64,000 bases of DNA, taken from NCBI GenBank assembly GCA_014898415.1, contig RCTD01000026.1, positions 620,001-684,000 on the forward strand. The letters run 5' to 3'. A model generated the notes under the pieces. The model ran no database searches and was not told the origin of the DNA. It was given only the letters and a program-made list of their open reading frames with translations. Below, piece after piece: positions 21,163 through 33,056 of this stretch. A program made the translations under genes and the position numbers. The DNA comes from Stromatinia cepivora. Lineage: Eukaryota; Ascomycota; Leotiomycetes; Helotiales; Sclerotiniaceae. The first letter of the stretch is position 1; every line of letters begins with the position of its first letter.

Positions 21163-22388
21163 ATGTCTTTGTGGGACTACATTCCTCTTCCTCCTTATGA
21201 GGATGGAACCCCGTCTTTTAGACTTGGTCTCGAGGAAATAGTATACCTACAACAGAAGCAAGTTATTTTGGATGATTGTGTTAAAGGAGAATGGAAGATC
21301 AACGCAGCTTGTTTAAGTAAGTTATGCATCATGTCTGCAGAATTTCATAGACTCAATTGAAAAACTCGTGGTAAATAGATATGAGCTTTTGCAAGAAAGT
21401 AGTAGAAGCAAGCTCAGGACGGGCAAGTTCAGAATCAATCAATTTTTTTGAAACCATCGTCCCGATTGATGCTTCCGCCCTGCCCTCGGTTACAGTTCCC
21501 GAAAGCACTTTGAGTATTCCAGCGTTGTTGTATATCGGATGGACGGACGTGGCAGCCGAGGAAATCTTTGAATGTTGGAAAGATATATCCAAACCCAGGA
21601 AAAATTGCGAGGATCGTGACCCCAGCTTCATCGAGTAAGTTTTTCTTGAGAGAATGCCGCGTCGCCGTTTCACTTGACGAAGGCTGTTAGATAATACAAA
21701 TCCTTATTATTAAGCTAGCAGAGACTAATTCAGAGCCTCTAGCTACGCAATCTCGCGTGTCTATACTAGAAGAGACTCATTTACTTCTGGTATGCTTGAA
21801 AAACTCAATGCAAGAAAAGAAATGATCATTCTCGGGCTATCCAGACCATTCCAGGATGAAATTTTAGATCGAGACAACAACCATCCCGGGGGTTATGTCA
21901 ACACGACGGATCTTCATGATTGGATAATAGACAAGATGGGCAAGCGATACCGACTCTTGGTCATCCATCTAAGATATCTGAAGAACTATGCAGCCACAGG
22001 CGTCCAGGCTGAAAGGAGAATCACGGATGAAACTCTACAGAAAGACTCTATCAACTTCCCCTTCAGGAAAAAGGAACTACCGGAGAATAAGCATTTTGAA
22101 GAAGCATGTGAATATATGGAAACGGTTGAAGCGGCTGATCATGTTCCTTGTGCCGCTGCCGTTGATATCGGTGCCGATAGGATCAGATCCTATAATGTCA
22201 TCACCTCTGATATCGGAACCTCAATCGAAGAAGCGTTATTGAAGGGAGATCCAAATCATGTACAAAGGAATGATTTTGCAGAGGAACAACAGAGACCTAA
22301 ACAAGGCGAATATCTTCCAGGACTCCGCCTCTATACGTATAAACAGAAGGTAAGGACTCACCATATCAAGCAGAACTGCCTGTATTAA
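21163..22388 (+). CDS. hypothetical protein, three exons (about 354 aa)
   Basis: Exons 21163-21316, 21379-21634 and 21734-22388 join in phase through introns with GTAAGT donors and TAG/CAG acceptors. The protein starts MSLWDYIPLPPYEDGTPSFRL. Exon 2 includes ALLYIGWTDVAAEEIFECWKD. Exon 3 begins ASSYAISRVYTRRDSFTSG and includes DLHDWIIDKMGKRYRLLVIHL. No signal peptide or membrane segment is obvious. I recognise no family. A GTAAGG near 22349 could open a further intron whose use would change the last dozen residues. Seamless phase across both introns argues for a real gene. Confidence 0.6.
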
Positions 22389-23271
22389 CCTTTCTGGTAT
22401 TAATAGAACCAAGGTTAAAACATTATGGAAAACACTTCTAAACTTTGGGCACAACGACGGTGTTGGTAGGAAAATTGTGAAAACTCGTCGACCAGGTTAG
22501 CTGTTACGAGAAACTTACTGAAAGTCATGAGAAAGGAAGTTTGAAGGGGTTTATTCCAAAGGCATGGAACCCAATTTGGCTGGATCATACGTGGGTTGAG
22601 ACAAAACTTCGCGGGGATAAGTAGCACACTGGCTGGTGATCTATTGGTTGTAAGTTCTTGACTTGCTTGTGGTTACCGGGGGCCGAAGCAGAGGAAGAGC
22701 AGGCAATCAGAGACTTTTGGCCAATACCGCTGCTTCGAACTTGTACTAGAAGTAGTTTTTGAGGAAAGTCAAGTGTTTGAATACGCCAATGGCTGAAAGA
22801 CCGTTGCTCTAGAATTTTTTTAAGTTTAGGTAACCTTAATGGATTAAAACAATGATAATGCACTTGCCTATCAGAAACGGAAACCAATCGAAGCTGTCCA
22901 ACATTCATTGTAAAATGACATCTAAACAACAACCAATATTAAGGCAGATCTATGCAAGTAAAAAGGAAGTGAAGAGTCGAAATATATGAGGGATGTGGGG
23001 CAAACATTGTGTTTGTGTCAGCCACATAAACACAGCCACATTTGAAAGATTCACGTTTAACAGCTTCGAAGTTCCAAAGTTATCATCATTTTCCGTTAGT
23101 AGGTAATTAAGCAACACCTTCGTAAGTTAATTTCATGTTAAATGGCCTTCTGTAATGTTCTAACATCTAATCAGATCCTCAAATTTAAATCATGGTACCA
23201 AAACCTTCACCGTGTTCATAGGAGTAAGAGTGAATCAAAGCCACATCTCACAAACACCAAAAGGTGTCCTC
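22389..23271. other. intergenic, nothing recognised
   Basis: Only short overlapping ORFs on the minus strand, without coding character. The right half is the likely ALG10 promoter. Confidence 0.55.
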
Positions 23272-25518
23272 ATGGCCGGCGCCATTTCCACTCTCCTGGT
23301 CGGAGTCCTCACTGCCGTAGGAACAAATCTTGGTTCAAATGAAGGCCTCAGTGGAAGGACTGCCATAGCCGTTCCTTTATCCGTGGCTTGCCTTGCAAGT
23401 TTCTGGGAATATCAGGTGACTAAGATTGTCCCCGAGCCTTATTTGGTATATTCCTCTTCATCACCCCGGTCTGATACAATTGCTCATAAAATCCAGGATG
23501 AGGTGTTCCATATACCACAAGCTCAAGCATATTGCAGATGGGATTATGGGATTTGGGATCCAAAACTCACTACACCACCCGGATTGTATGACCTTCTGTC
23601 AGACTATGTATCATGATGAACAAACATCACTAATTGAATATAGATATTGGTGGAGTCACTTTTTGAGCATAGTCTCTGGTTACACAATATGCGACGCACA
23701 TTTCCTCCGAATAACAAATGTTATTGCCCTCACATTCATTATGATGCTTGCCTGGGAATGTCGAAGCCTTATTATTCGAGCCGGGGTTGCAAATCGCATA
23801 GATCAAGTCCCTAAGTTGCGAGCTGTGGATTCATTACATACCGCCGTGAATATTGCCCTATTCCCCCCCCTCTTTTTCTTCTCTGGCTTGTATTATACAG
23901 ATGTACTATCTACTTGTGTGGTTTTGTACCTATATAAACAATTTCTTGAGCAAGCAGAAATCAAGAAACTTAAGAAGCCGCGGAAAAATGGTGTATGGTT
24001 TTATCTTTGTGGTATCTTGGCTTTATGTATGAGACAGACAAATATATTTTGGGTTGCCATATTCTTAGGAGGAATGGAGGCTATAAGGACGATGAAGGAG
24101 ACATGTTGTCTTACTGCTCCTTTTAAGGATCCTCAAGCACCATCACAGGAGGAGTTGAAAGAGTTCTGTGATCTTGCGAAATCGAAGCATCCACATGATC
24201 CACCTGTCCATGATGCTGGCCTTGAAGGTAATTACTTGTTATATTCGGCTTCGCCTGCTGCTCCAACATACTTTACCCTATTCAACAGAGCTAACAACCT
24301 CCAGATCTTCTACTCACACCTCTTTCAATCCTCTGGACTGCCATAGATCGTCTCCCAACTATCCTCCTCCGGTTAATTCCCCACATCTCACTTCTCATGA
24401 CCTTTGGTATCTTCGTCTTCATCAACGATGGCGTCGTCCTAGGCGATAAATCGAACCACGTCGCCACCATACACCTCCCACAACTTCTCTACCTCTGGCC
24501 CTTCATCACCTTCTTTTCCTTCCCGCTGCTACTCCCAGCTCTTTTCTCATTCCTTTCATCATCCATCGACAATCTTCTCCATTCATCCAAGTTCCTCACT
24601 TCCCCTCTCAACGCCCAACTCCGCGCTCTTATAACCCTTGGGCTCATGCTAGCCTCCTTACTCGGATTCCTCATAATCATAAAATACAACACGATAATCC
24701 ATCCATTTACCCTTGCCGACAACCGACACTACATATTCTACGTATTCCGATACACAATCCTACGACACCCACTTATTCGCTATCTCCTCGCTCCAATCTA
24801 CATCTTCTGTTTCTACCTAATTGTCAAAACTCTGTCCGGACCCTCATCCTCATCCACTTCCTCATCATCTACCCCCGACCCACCAAACCAAATCCCCATT
24901 TCCCCGGAAATGCAACATCTTCACTTCCTCGCCTCATTCGAAAATCCAATGCGAACAGACGCTTCATTCCATCTTCTATGCGCCCGTGATGAGAAATACA
25001 GGCTTAAAGCCCACAACTCATCCTCACCTCCACCACCACCACCACCTCCTCCCGCATCAACCAGCCCCAAACCCACCACTCCGCCAAAACCCCGCCCAGA
25101 ACTCCCCCAACTCCCCACCACCCCCCTCTCAACCTTCCTCCTCCTCCTCCTCACCACATCACTCTCCCTCCTAACCGCGCCCCTCGTCGAACCCCGCTAT
25201 TTCATCCTCCCCTTCATATTCCTCCGTTTACACATCCCGACTTTAACTTCTGTCCCCACCCCTTCCTCATACACCTTACCGCTCTCCTGCACAATCCCCG
25301 CCTCAGAATTCCACTTCTGTCAATTCGACGCGCAAAAACCGCATCCGGAAACCATACCCTGGTATCGCGTCCGAATTTGCGGAGAAGAGAGAGATTTACG
25401 TTTATATGTGGAAACGATTTGGTATCTTTTGATTAATGCGGTTACGGGGTATGTGTTTTTGTATCGGGGGTTTGAGTGGGTGCAGGAAGGGGGGAGGGTG
25501 CAGAGGTTCATGTGGTGA
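23272..25518 (+). CDS. ALG10: dolichyl-P-Glc:Glc2Man9GlcNAc2-PP-dolichol alpha-1,2-glucosyltransferase
   Basis: Adds the last glucose to the dolichol-linked N-glycan precursor in the ER membrane (GT59 family). Four exons, 23272-23445, 23497-23585, 23644-24227 and 24305-25518, join in phase to about 686 residues. The diagnostic ALG10 motif spans introns 1 and 2: EPYL, then [13 protein letters not shown], then [13 protein letters not shown] joined to YWW. Exon 3 has the [15 protein letters not shown] segment. Exon 4 has [23 protein letters not shown] and the C-terminal [13 protein letters not shown] typical of the family. Many hydrophobic segments indicate a polytopic ER protein. A Ser/Thr/Pro-rich insert (about 24840-25130, with a run of nine prolines) interrupts the conserved C-terminal half. 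ATG 23272 is chosen because it precedes a hydrophobic N-terminus leading directly into EPYL. Confidence 0.92.
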
Positions 25519-26361
25519 TTCGATATTATGGAGAAGAGAGGAAGTATTTGAATTTGTTTTGGGGGTTTGGACTTTTGTTTTGTTTTATGGGGAAGATGGA
25601 TAGATCTATTAAAAGAGTGGTGTGCGTAGGAATAGGGTAAATGGAGCCAGGAGATGATGAGGGGAAAGTTGGAGGTGCGATGAATTAAGATGACATAGAT
25701 GCCGTGTAGATCATCTGTATTTGTTATAATAGAATGTATATATATTTGTAAAATCTCACAAGAGGTGTCTCACTCGAAAGTTCTAGGCCATCCCATCCCA
25801 TTTTCCTCCCATACTCTCCTCTCCCTAACACAGTATATCCCCTTCCAGCACTCACTCACACAATCCACCGCATCATTTATCAAAATAATATATATTAATA
25901 TTTATTTTCAACTACATTCCTTATTTTGTTCCTAAGATATAGATATCTATCTCTTCAAAGTTTTCAAGTTCAATCTCGTACAAGACAAACAGTAACTCCT
26001 ATCCATCCAATACCCCATTCCATTCCATATATTTGTCATGATATAAAGTGATGTGCTATGCGATATAATATACCAATCCTGTCCAGTTACCGCCAATCGA
26101 TACCTCTTTCCATTTCCATTCCCGTATCGCCAACACCGACGCCAGCCTGCCAGTGAACAGTAGAGTAACCCCAATCTCAATCTTATGAGGGTCGCTGCGA
26201 CATTATAGCTTTTCCTCGTATATTGTAGTCAATATCCATATCCATCTTGTCAAACCCACGAATTATCGCTCATCCAATTATCCTCTCATTACGCCTTCTT
26301 AATTTCTCACACACCAACGTGTTAGTATCAACCGCCTTTCCTTCCCTTCACGGCTCACCCC
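25519..26361. other. convergent 3' intergenic region
   Basis: Lies between the stops of ALG10 (plus) and the Ser-rich gene (minus). Presumably both 3' UTRs; no feature recognised. Confidence 0.6.
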
Positions 26362-26985
26362 TCACAAACTCAACCGATCCAAACTCATTTCGCCCCCGCT
26401 CCTCCTCCTCCTCACCACTCCCAGCTGAAAATATCTCTCCTCTCCACCCTGTGTACGACCCCCAATATACCATTTTTCCTTCCCCATCACATCCCTGAAT
26501 CCTTCCGAACTACTATCGCTTCCCCTTCGATCTGCCGATGTTTTGAAACGTCCATATTTATTCGTGTGAGCATATGATGTATTTCCGTTCCCACTCGGAT
26601 TTACATTCGAATTCGAACTTGTCGGTGGAGAAGTGGGATTCGTTGTGTTAGGATTCGAACTCGCATTTTGGTTTTGGTTTAAATAACTCGATGCACCGGG
26701 ACTAGGACTCGAATCATAACTTCCTATTGGACTACTCCCGCTATTCGTTCGAGTGCGATCGATTCCTCGTAAGGCATTGGATGTAGCGTTTGATTTTGTG
26801 CTGGTACTTATTTGACGTGGTTGTGAAGGTGTGGATTGCGAATGTGAATGCGTATGTGTGTGAGGTTTTTGATGCGAGGATGAAGAGGTGTTGCTTATGA
26901 TCGGGGTAGAAGAGAGTTGGGAGGAACGGAAGGCGGCGAGGAAGTTGGAGAAGAAGGGGCGGGATTGTTGGGTTGGAGGAGGCAT
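26362..26985 (-). CDS. conserved-looking Ser/Asn-rich hypothetical protein (207 aa)
   Basis: Single exon starting MPPPTQQSRPFFSNFLAAFRS. About 130 residues of low-complexity Ser/Asn/Thr/Pro/His sequence follow, presumably disordered. The ordered-looking C-terminus KYGRFKTSADRRGSDSSSE..WYIGGRTQGGEERYFQLG ends RRRRSGGEMSLDRLSL. The Trp-Tyr-Ile-Gly-Gly segment and basic terminal SLDRLSL look like a short conserved module; similar tails occur in uncharacterised fungal proteins, which I recall only loosely. No enzyme motif, signal or membrane segment. The ORF is long for such composition and has a clean start upstream of non-coding sequence. Confidence 0.65.
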   Translation of the reverse strand: MPPPTQQSRPFFSNFLAAFRSSQLSSTPIISNTSSSSHQKPHTHTHSHSQSTPSQPRQISTSTKSNATSNALRGIDRTRTNSGSSPIGSYDSSPSPGASSYLNQNQNASSNPNTTNPTSPPTSSNSNVNPSGNGNTSYAHTNKYGRFKTSADRRGSDSSSEGFRDVMGKEKWYIGGRTQGGEERYFQLGVVRRRRSGGEMSLDRLSL

Positions 26986-28901
26986 TTTTGGATGGAGCGT
27001 GGTAGGTTGTGTGATGATGAGGTTCAGATGAAGGTCTTTGTGTTCTGTTAATGGTTTGAGCGACTTATAAGGAGTTGCCGTCCGACGTGGATGGATGTAC
27101 GATTCTGATGGATCGAATAGAAACGCCGGCTATTGGTAGGAAAGGAGGTTGTGGATCATGTATTTCATGCGTGGAGGGGAATGATGGGACGATGTAATGT
27201 ATGGAGGCAAAACCGCTTAAGCACCGTTAATCCGTCCAAGCAGATTTATGGATCTCAAGGTACTTTGATGTGGATTCCTTTCCTATTTGAATTCGCGCAT
27301 ATGATTGATGAAGTGGCAGATGTGTTGTTAAAACGGTCAACAAGTAAATTTTTGAGAACTTCGATCGTAAGGCTGCTTTCTTGGAGGGCTTTTGTCGGAT
27401 TTAAAGATATCTGATGGAGGTCATTCTTTTTTGGTGTTGTGATGAATTTCGGGTGCACTCGGCTCTTGCACTTCTTGGTATTCCTTGTCTGATTATACTT
27501 ATAACTTGATTCACGAAATTGGATAGTAATTGATGTTAATAAATGTAAAATGGGATTTTAAAATGAAATGAGGAGAAGACGGAAGGATTAGTTTCTCGAA
27601 TCGCAACTACTGCACGGAATCAATTTTGACGGTTGAAAATGTTCACAGACTTTTCTTGGATTTCATATCAAAATGTTACCTTTCCTGATAGAGAAAATGA
27701 TCGATATCGGAAATAAGCGGAATGTGTTTTGGTTTGATCGGATGCGTGCAGATTATGCGGGAGGATTAACAACAAGCGGGGATGAATTAAAAAACATTGA
27801 TTAAGTAACACCAAAAATATTGGGGTAAATCTTACTTACTTGTATCAACGTGTACTTGTACTTCATTTGATGAGAATGATATCACTCAGAAAATCACCCC
27901 TTCATCATAATATCGGACCTTAGCACGGGGAAAAGTGTAAAATCCATGTCAACCAACAAACTAACCTTCTCGGGACAAGATGTGGATGGGGATGGAGAAG
28001 GGGTAAAGAGCCATTTATCGGACGAAAGGGTTGGTCCAGGATTTTGCGGCTTTTGAAAGTCTTGTGAGAGATCAATGATCACGCTCAAATAATTTCGTTG
28101 AAGCATCATCACATGAAGATATAAATATTATTCATCCAGCTCGGGTGTCATCAGAAATTATATGATCTCTTTTGTTCAGTCCTAAGTTCTAACCCGCTTC
28201 TAGACCCCGAGTAGATACAAGAAGGACTAACTACAAAACTCATTAATTTCTTGGCATCTTTGGACAGCTTCATTCAATATCTGGTGCTAAAAGCTTTCGA
28301 TGGGAATTCATCGCCTGCGGTTATATCAGACGGGGAAAAACGATCGTGAGAAGGACAATTGATGAAAAGAAAGTGATATCGATGATATTACCAGTATATG
28401 GAAGTGCCTCTTCAAGAGATTTCAGCTCTGGCAGCAACATTTTCGAGTGAAAAGGCCCAAAATAATATAATTTTGTATATTTGATTGGAGACAGATATAA
28501 AATAAGGGAATCGCTTGTTTGGATAGGGGAGAGAGCGCGCAGCAGGTGGACAAGAATCTGGGTCTGTAACCCACTTGGGAACAAAATTCATATGAAGAAT
28601 ATAACATAATGTATATTCAGTACATCTATATTGGTCTTTGACTTCGATAAAAATCAGAATAAATATAGTAACATCTTTTTCCGGCGTATCCTTTATTTTC
28701 ATGTTTTGAAATTCGTAAGGTATTTTCAAGGATTCGAAAATCACATGACCCACGACCCGCCAAAATTGATATTGATTATGTAACACAGCCTGAGGCCAAA
28801 ATAATTCTTCCGACCAACCCCGATAAACATTCTCAGTCAAGAATATATCCTCAACCTCAAGACTACCATTTATCCACCATCTACACATTATCCTCTTCAA
28901 A
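26986..28901. other. intergenic, nothing recognised (1.9 kb)
   Basis: Divergent promoter region between the minus-strand Ser-rich gene and QCR10. It contains short ORFs on both strands, including a 162-codon minus ORF at 28412-28900 that I do not accept. No repeat seen. Confidence 0.55.
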
Positions 28902-29710
28902 ATGGGCGATGTAAGTAACTCTTACAATTGGCGATTATTTGGCACATATTGCTAATGAGATTTGCGATTCCAGTACCATCCTTCCACAGGTGTCACAAAC
29001 GTGGGAAAGGGACCTATCTCTTACTCAACATACAAATCTCCCTATGGACCCAAGTACGATGCGCAATTTCTCATGGAAGCAATGAGATACTGATTGGCCC
29101 ATAGATATAAGATTCAACCAAACTTTGCTGGGTGGACTCCAAAGGCAGCTACTAGAGTGTAGGTAGATTTTTCTTGGATAGGCGCGACGTCCCTACATGA
29201 GCCGTCTATACATCAGGACCACAATACTATACATCCGCCTTGGGAGAGGGGGGACTATCATTTTTCAAAATGGCAGAATTGAGTTATGAACCTAGCTAAT
29301 AATGGCATACAGTGGCCTTACTTTAGCAGGATTTGGTGCTTCAGCCGGATTCTTCGCTCTTTTCTTCTTCTCCGATATCCCTAAAGTACGAAATGATATC
29401 ATGGTTGTAGGTTGGCACATTAGCTATCTTACGGTATTATTGCTCATGGTTAAACAGAAAATCCCAATTATCGGTGACCGGTGGAGAAGGGAAGTTCCTG
29501 CATCAGACAACGTACGTTTATTTCTCTTTTATGCTACATCATTTGAATCAGTATCGGACTTTTAGGCTGGAATGAAAGTCCATGGAGTGACACAACTGTT
29601 GGACTTTGGAATTGCTGTCCATAATCCGAGGACCCAATGCCACTAGTGTACATTGGTTGCTTCCTTCCAAGATCCCCTTTTATGGAACCGAGTTCTCGAC
29701 CACAATATAA
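28902..29710 (+). CDS. QCR10: ubiquinol-cytochrome c reductase (complex III) subunit 10
   Basis: Small single-span subunit of the mitochondrial bc1 complex. Exons 28902-28910 (only nine bases, Met-Gly-Asp), 28974-29053, 29105-29158, 29313-29406 and 29458-29511 join in phase. Together they read MGDYHPSTG...ISYSTYKSPYGPKYKIQPNFAG, then WTPKAATRVGLTLAGFGASA, a hydrophobic membrane span GFFALFFFSDIPKVRNDIM and a C-terminal KIPIIGDRWRREVPASDN. The TYKSPYGPKY segment, the membrane span followed by a short P-x-V-R segment, and the K-IP-I-G near the end fit fungal Qcr10. A last exon at 29672-29710 would add a Pro-Phe-containing tail and a stop; this end is my least certain part. Confidence 0.82.
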
Positions 29711-30440
29711 AACTCCACACCAGTTACACATCATTTACTCAGTTATCAACTAATACTGTTTTTCTAGCCTTTCTAGTGTTTTTGCTACTGGTGCAGGGTA
29801 GGGAGGATGGAGTGAAGACAAAAAGTGCATGGGAGACAAAATACCAGACTGTACAAAAGAGATTATATGAAATAAACTTCACATTCACACTCATCCAATA
29901 TCCTGATATTCTCCATGTACTTGCTACCCATGAAAATATGTCGTTTAGAATCATGTAAGACACAATTTCATGACTTGGCAACTCTAAAAGTTCTAACACT
30001 GCTATTCTCGAACTTCTCGAACCTTCCAAATTCGGAATTACCAATCCATATCCAATCCCATCGCAAGGCTGACATTTATCATCTCCAATAATATTCAATA
30101 CATATCAACACTCACTATACACAACCTACTTTCATTCCTAAACCATTCCTACCCAATATGTTTTAATAACACAATCCTTTAATATCTTAATATACGTCGG
30201 GATATATTTCCAAGATATCCCCAACAACAGCACAGCCCTCTTGTGCGACAAGGCTGAGATTACACATATCAAACGCAACGTGGTAGAGGAACAAAGAATC
30301 CGTAATTACACAATAGGTAAATATCTCACTTGTAAACAAACGCCGCAGCTGGATGCTAATAGTTCCATAGTCTGCACGATTTTGTTCGCAGACTCTCAAA
30401 CTCATCATCGGTCCAATTACCAACGTAGTAAGGTGGCATC
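29711..30440. other. intergenic, nothing recognised
   Basis: Between QCR10 and the CHIP-like gene, both on the plus strand. Presumed 3' UTR and promoter; no repeat or RNA seen. Confidence 0.6.
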
Positions 30441-31580
30441 ATGGCAGGATCCGATCTTCCTCAGGATCCTCAAAAAGCTCTGGAATTTAAGAAGAGGGGA
30501 AATGATCACTTTCAGTCGGGAAATTATGAGGCTGCGGAACAGTTGTATAGTAAAGCGTTAGTTTATCTTCTCAATCTACTCTCCTTGTCTTGCGCACTTC
30601 GATTTCTTTAACCACTCTCTTGACCACTTCTCTTCCCAACCATATTGCCCATAACAGCTCTAGTGTAATTATCCTATCTAACACACCAACTCAGTATATC
30701 CCTCGACCCTCTAAACCCCATCCTGCACACAAACCACTCCAAAGCCCTCCTAAAACTCAACCGCTATCCCGAAGCAATCGCCTCTTCCGAATCAGCCATA
30801 GCCATCGTCTCCTCATCCCCTATAAACAGCGTATGCATGAAAGCCTACTTCACCATCGCACAAGCATACCACGCCATGCACGAATATGAAAGAGCGCTTC
30901 AGGCAGTGGAAATGGCGAGGGAATATTGTATAAAGGATATGCCGATTGGAGGAAAGGGGTTGGTGGGGAGTGGGAAGAGTTTACCGAATATATTGGAGTT
31001 GGGATTGCGGTGTAGGAAGGAGGGGTGGGAGGCGAGGGAGGAGAGGAGGAGGCGGGAAAGGGGGGGTTTGTGTGAGGAGATTGTGGGGTTGATGAGGAGG
31101 GAGGCGGGGAGACGGGGAGTGGGTGATGATATGGATGTGGATGCGAATGGGTCTTCGAATGATAGTGAGAAGATCAGAGAAGAATGGAAGAGAAAGATTG
31201 AAGAAGTAGAGAGAGTATTTAGATTGGTTGAAACACAAGGGAAAGAAGGGAGAAGGAGAGAAATGCCTGACTGGGCCATCGATGGGATAAGTTTTAATGT
31301 CATGAGTGATCCCGTTATGGTATGTTCCCACCATCCTTTTCATTTCCCACTATCTCATCTCATCCATCTCTCTCTCACATCTCCCACCTCAACTAACAAA
31401 AACCAGACTAAAACAGGCCAATCCTACGAACGCACAAGTATCCTCCAACATCTCGAAAGAAGCAATACAGATCCTCTAACAAGAGAACCGCTCCTCCCAA
31501 GTGATTTACGACCAAATTTGGGACTGAAACATGCTATTGAGGAGTTTTTGGAGGAGAATGGATGGGCTGTTGAGTGGTGA
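30441..31580 (+). CDS. CHIP/STUB1-like TPR and U-box E3 ubiquitin ligase
   Basis: Likely couples Hsp70/Hsp90 clients to ubiquitination. Exons 30441-30556, 30695-31319 and 31407-31580 join in phase to about 304 residues, close to the size of animal CHIP. The N-terminus has TPRs: KALEFKKRGNDHFQSGNYEAAEQLYSKA (30474-30556 across intron 1), SLDPLNPILHTNHSKALLKLNRYPEAI, and AYFTIAQAYHAMHEYERALQAV. A charged, partly coiled-coil middle follows (KIREEWKRKIEEVERVFRLVE). The U-box begins PDWAIDGISFNVMSDPVM and continues after intron 2 as TKTGQSYERTSILQHLERS, DPLTREPLLPSDLRPNLGLK and IEEFLEENGW. Repeat order, linker helix and C-terminal U-box match CHIP; substrate and chaperone preference are inference. 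Confidence 0.88.
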
Positions 31581-33056
31581 GGGAAGGAGGTTGAGGAGGT
31601 ATGGATTTGAAATTAATGAGCGAGCGAGCGTAGCATTAGCATAGCTTGCCTTGCCTTACCTTACCTGTCTGAAGTAATTCTTCTTTTGAATCTTCTTTTA
31701 TTTTTTAATTTATGTTTTAGCTCATTGGTTAGTAAATAAGGAAGGGAAGAGAAGGGAATGACAAGACAAGGCATGACATGGAGTTTAGATTAGGGAAGAA
31801 TGATTTGATTTGAATTTAGAGGAAGGCAATAACTTGTCAATCTATTCTAGGGATAGTAGTCTTTTGTGGTTTGGAAAGCTAGGCGCTGTTCTGTTGGAGT
31901 ACCTAGTATTTAAGTACTTACCTGTATAGTGGTTTTCTGTGCGTTTTTTAGTACTTCAATGTCAGACTGAGAATTGAGGGAATGGATGATATATGACGAA
32001 TCTTAGAACATGTCCGGAATAACCAATATAAGATTCCTCAGTGTTCATGTCAATTTACTTGCACGGACTTAGCCTGTGGGGTGAATCATGGCCATAATGA
32101 TTACATTACGAGGAAAGAGAGTTTATATGCCTCTAATCTAGATCAGAATGATGGAATATACAAAGTAGTTTTGTGCGGCGTCTAATAGTACTTTTCTCCA
32201 AGGTAGACTTCATGGTGTATTTTCACAGATGATGATGTCAGGTGACACTATCACCCATTGTATGTGCATAGGACAAAGTTTGAGAATTCCTCAACAGAGC
32301 ACAAGAATCAATATGCACAAGATGATTTTCTTGAAGTTTTTCATTACTAAATACATCCAGTTTAACTAACATACTGAACAATGAAAAAAAAGACTTTTTT
32401 TCGGGTGGGTAACTTTTCCACTTTGATTCTAAATTTCCACCTGCTTTTTAACATCAAATGATATTCCAAGTACATGTTTGATATTCCAAGTACACATCTC
32501 ACAGATTGTGAGAGAAGAATAAGTATTTCCCCAACCCCGCAAAAAACAAAGTTGGTCATGTCATGATAAAGAGAAAAATTGAGTGTACATTGTGGAGAAT
32601 CATGATCAGTAGACACACGACAAAGAGTATGGTTCAAACCAGTCTACTCCTCCACTTTGATATCAATTTGTGTGTCAGATAGCAGAGGATGAGCTGCTCC
32701 CCTTCAAGGAAATCACTTTACAAATATTGCTTCTCCATTCTAGAACCACAAAGAACTAAATGGTCAAGAAAACTGTGCATGAAGAAAATCAAAATAATTC
32801 AACATCAGAAAAAGCTATTTCTTCCATATGGAACCTTACATTCCAACAATGATGTCAACCACTGCCCGGGTACATCACTAAAGTCCCGATAAGTAATATG
32901 GCGCACTACCAATAGTTTTGAAATAAAAACAATTGAACAACAATAATAAAGTAACATTGGGATGAGAAAACCTGCAAAGTTGAGTAGGATTGCTACTTGG
33001 CAATGAATGGATTTCAAAGTCTGTGATCGAGACTGAAAGCAAGACGGGGCTTTCAA
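31581..33056. other. intergenic, convergent (1.5 kb)
   Basis: Between the 3' ends of the CHIP-like gene and the kinase. A TGATATTCCAAGTACA unit occurs twice in tandem around 32458-32497. Short GAGC and CCTTG/CCTTA runs lie near 31618-31670. No gene supported. Confidence 0.6.

Noticed and set aside
24489..25157. Minus-strand ORFs within ALG10 exon 4
   Set aside because: Antisense shadows of the Pro/Ser/Leu-rich exon.
28412..28900. 162-codon minus-strand ORF just upstream of QCR10
   Set aside because: No domain or codon pattern suggests coding; it overlaps the QCR10 leader and promoter and looks like chance openness.
30899..31343. Long minus-strand ORFs antisense to the CHIP-like gene
   Set aside because: They lie opposite a purine-rich coding exon, and the translations are Pro/Ser/Leu-rich shadows.
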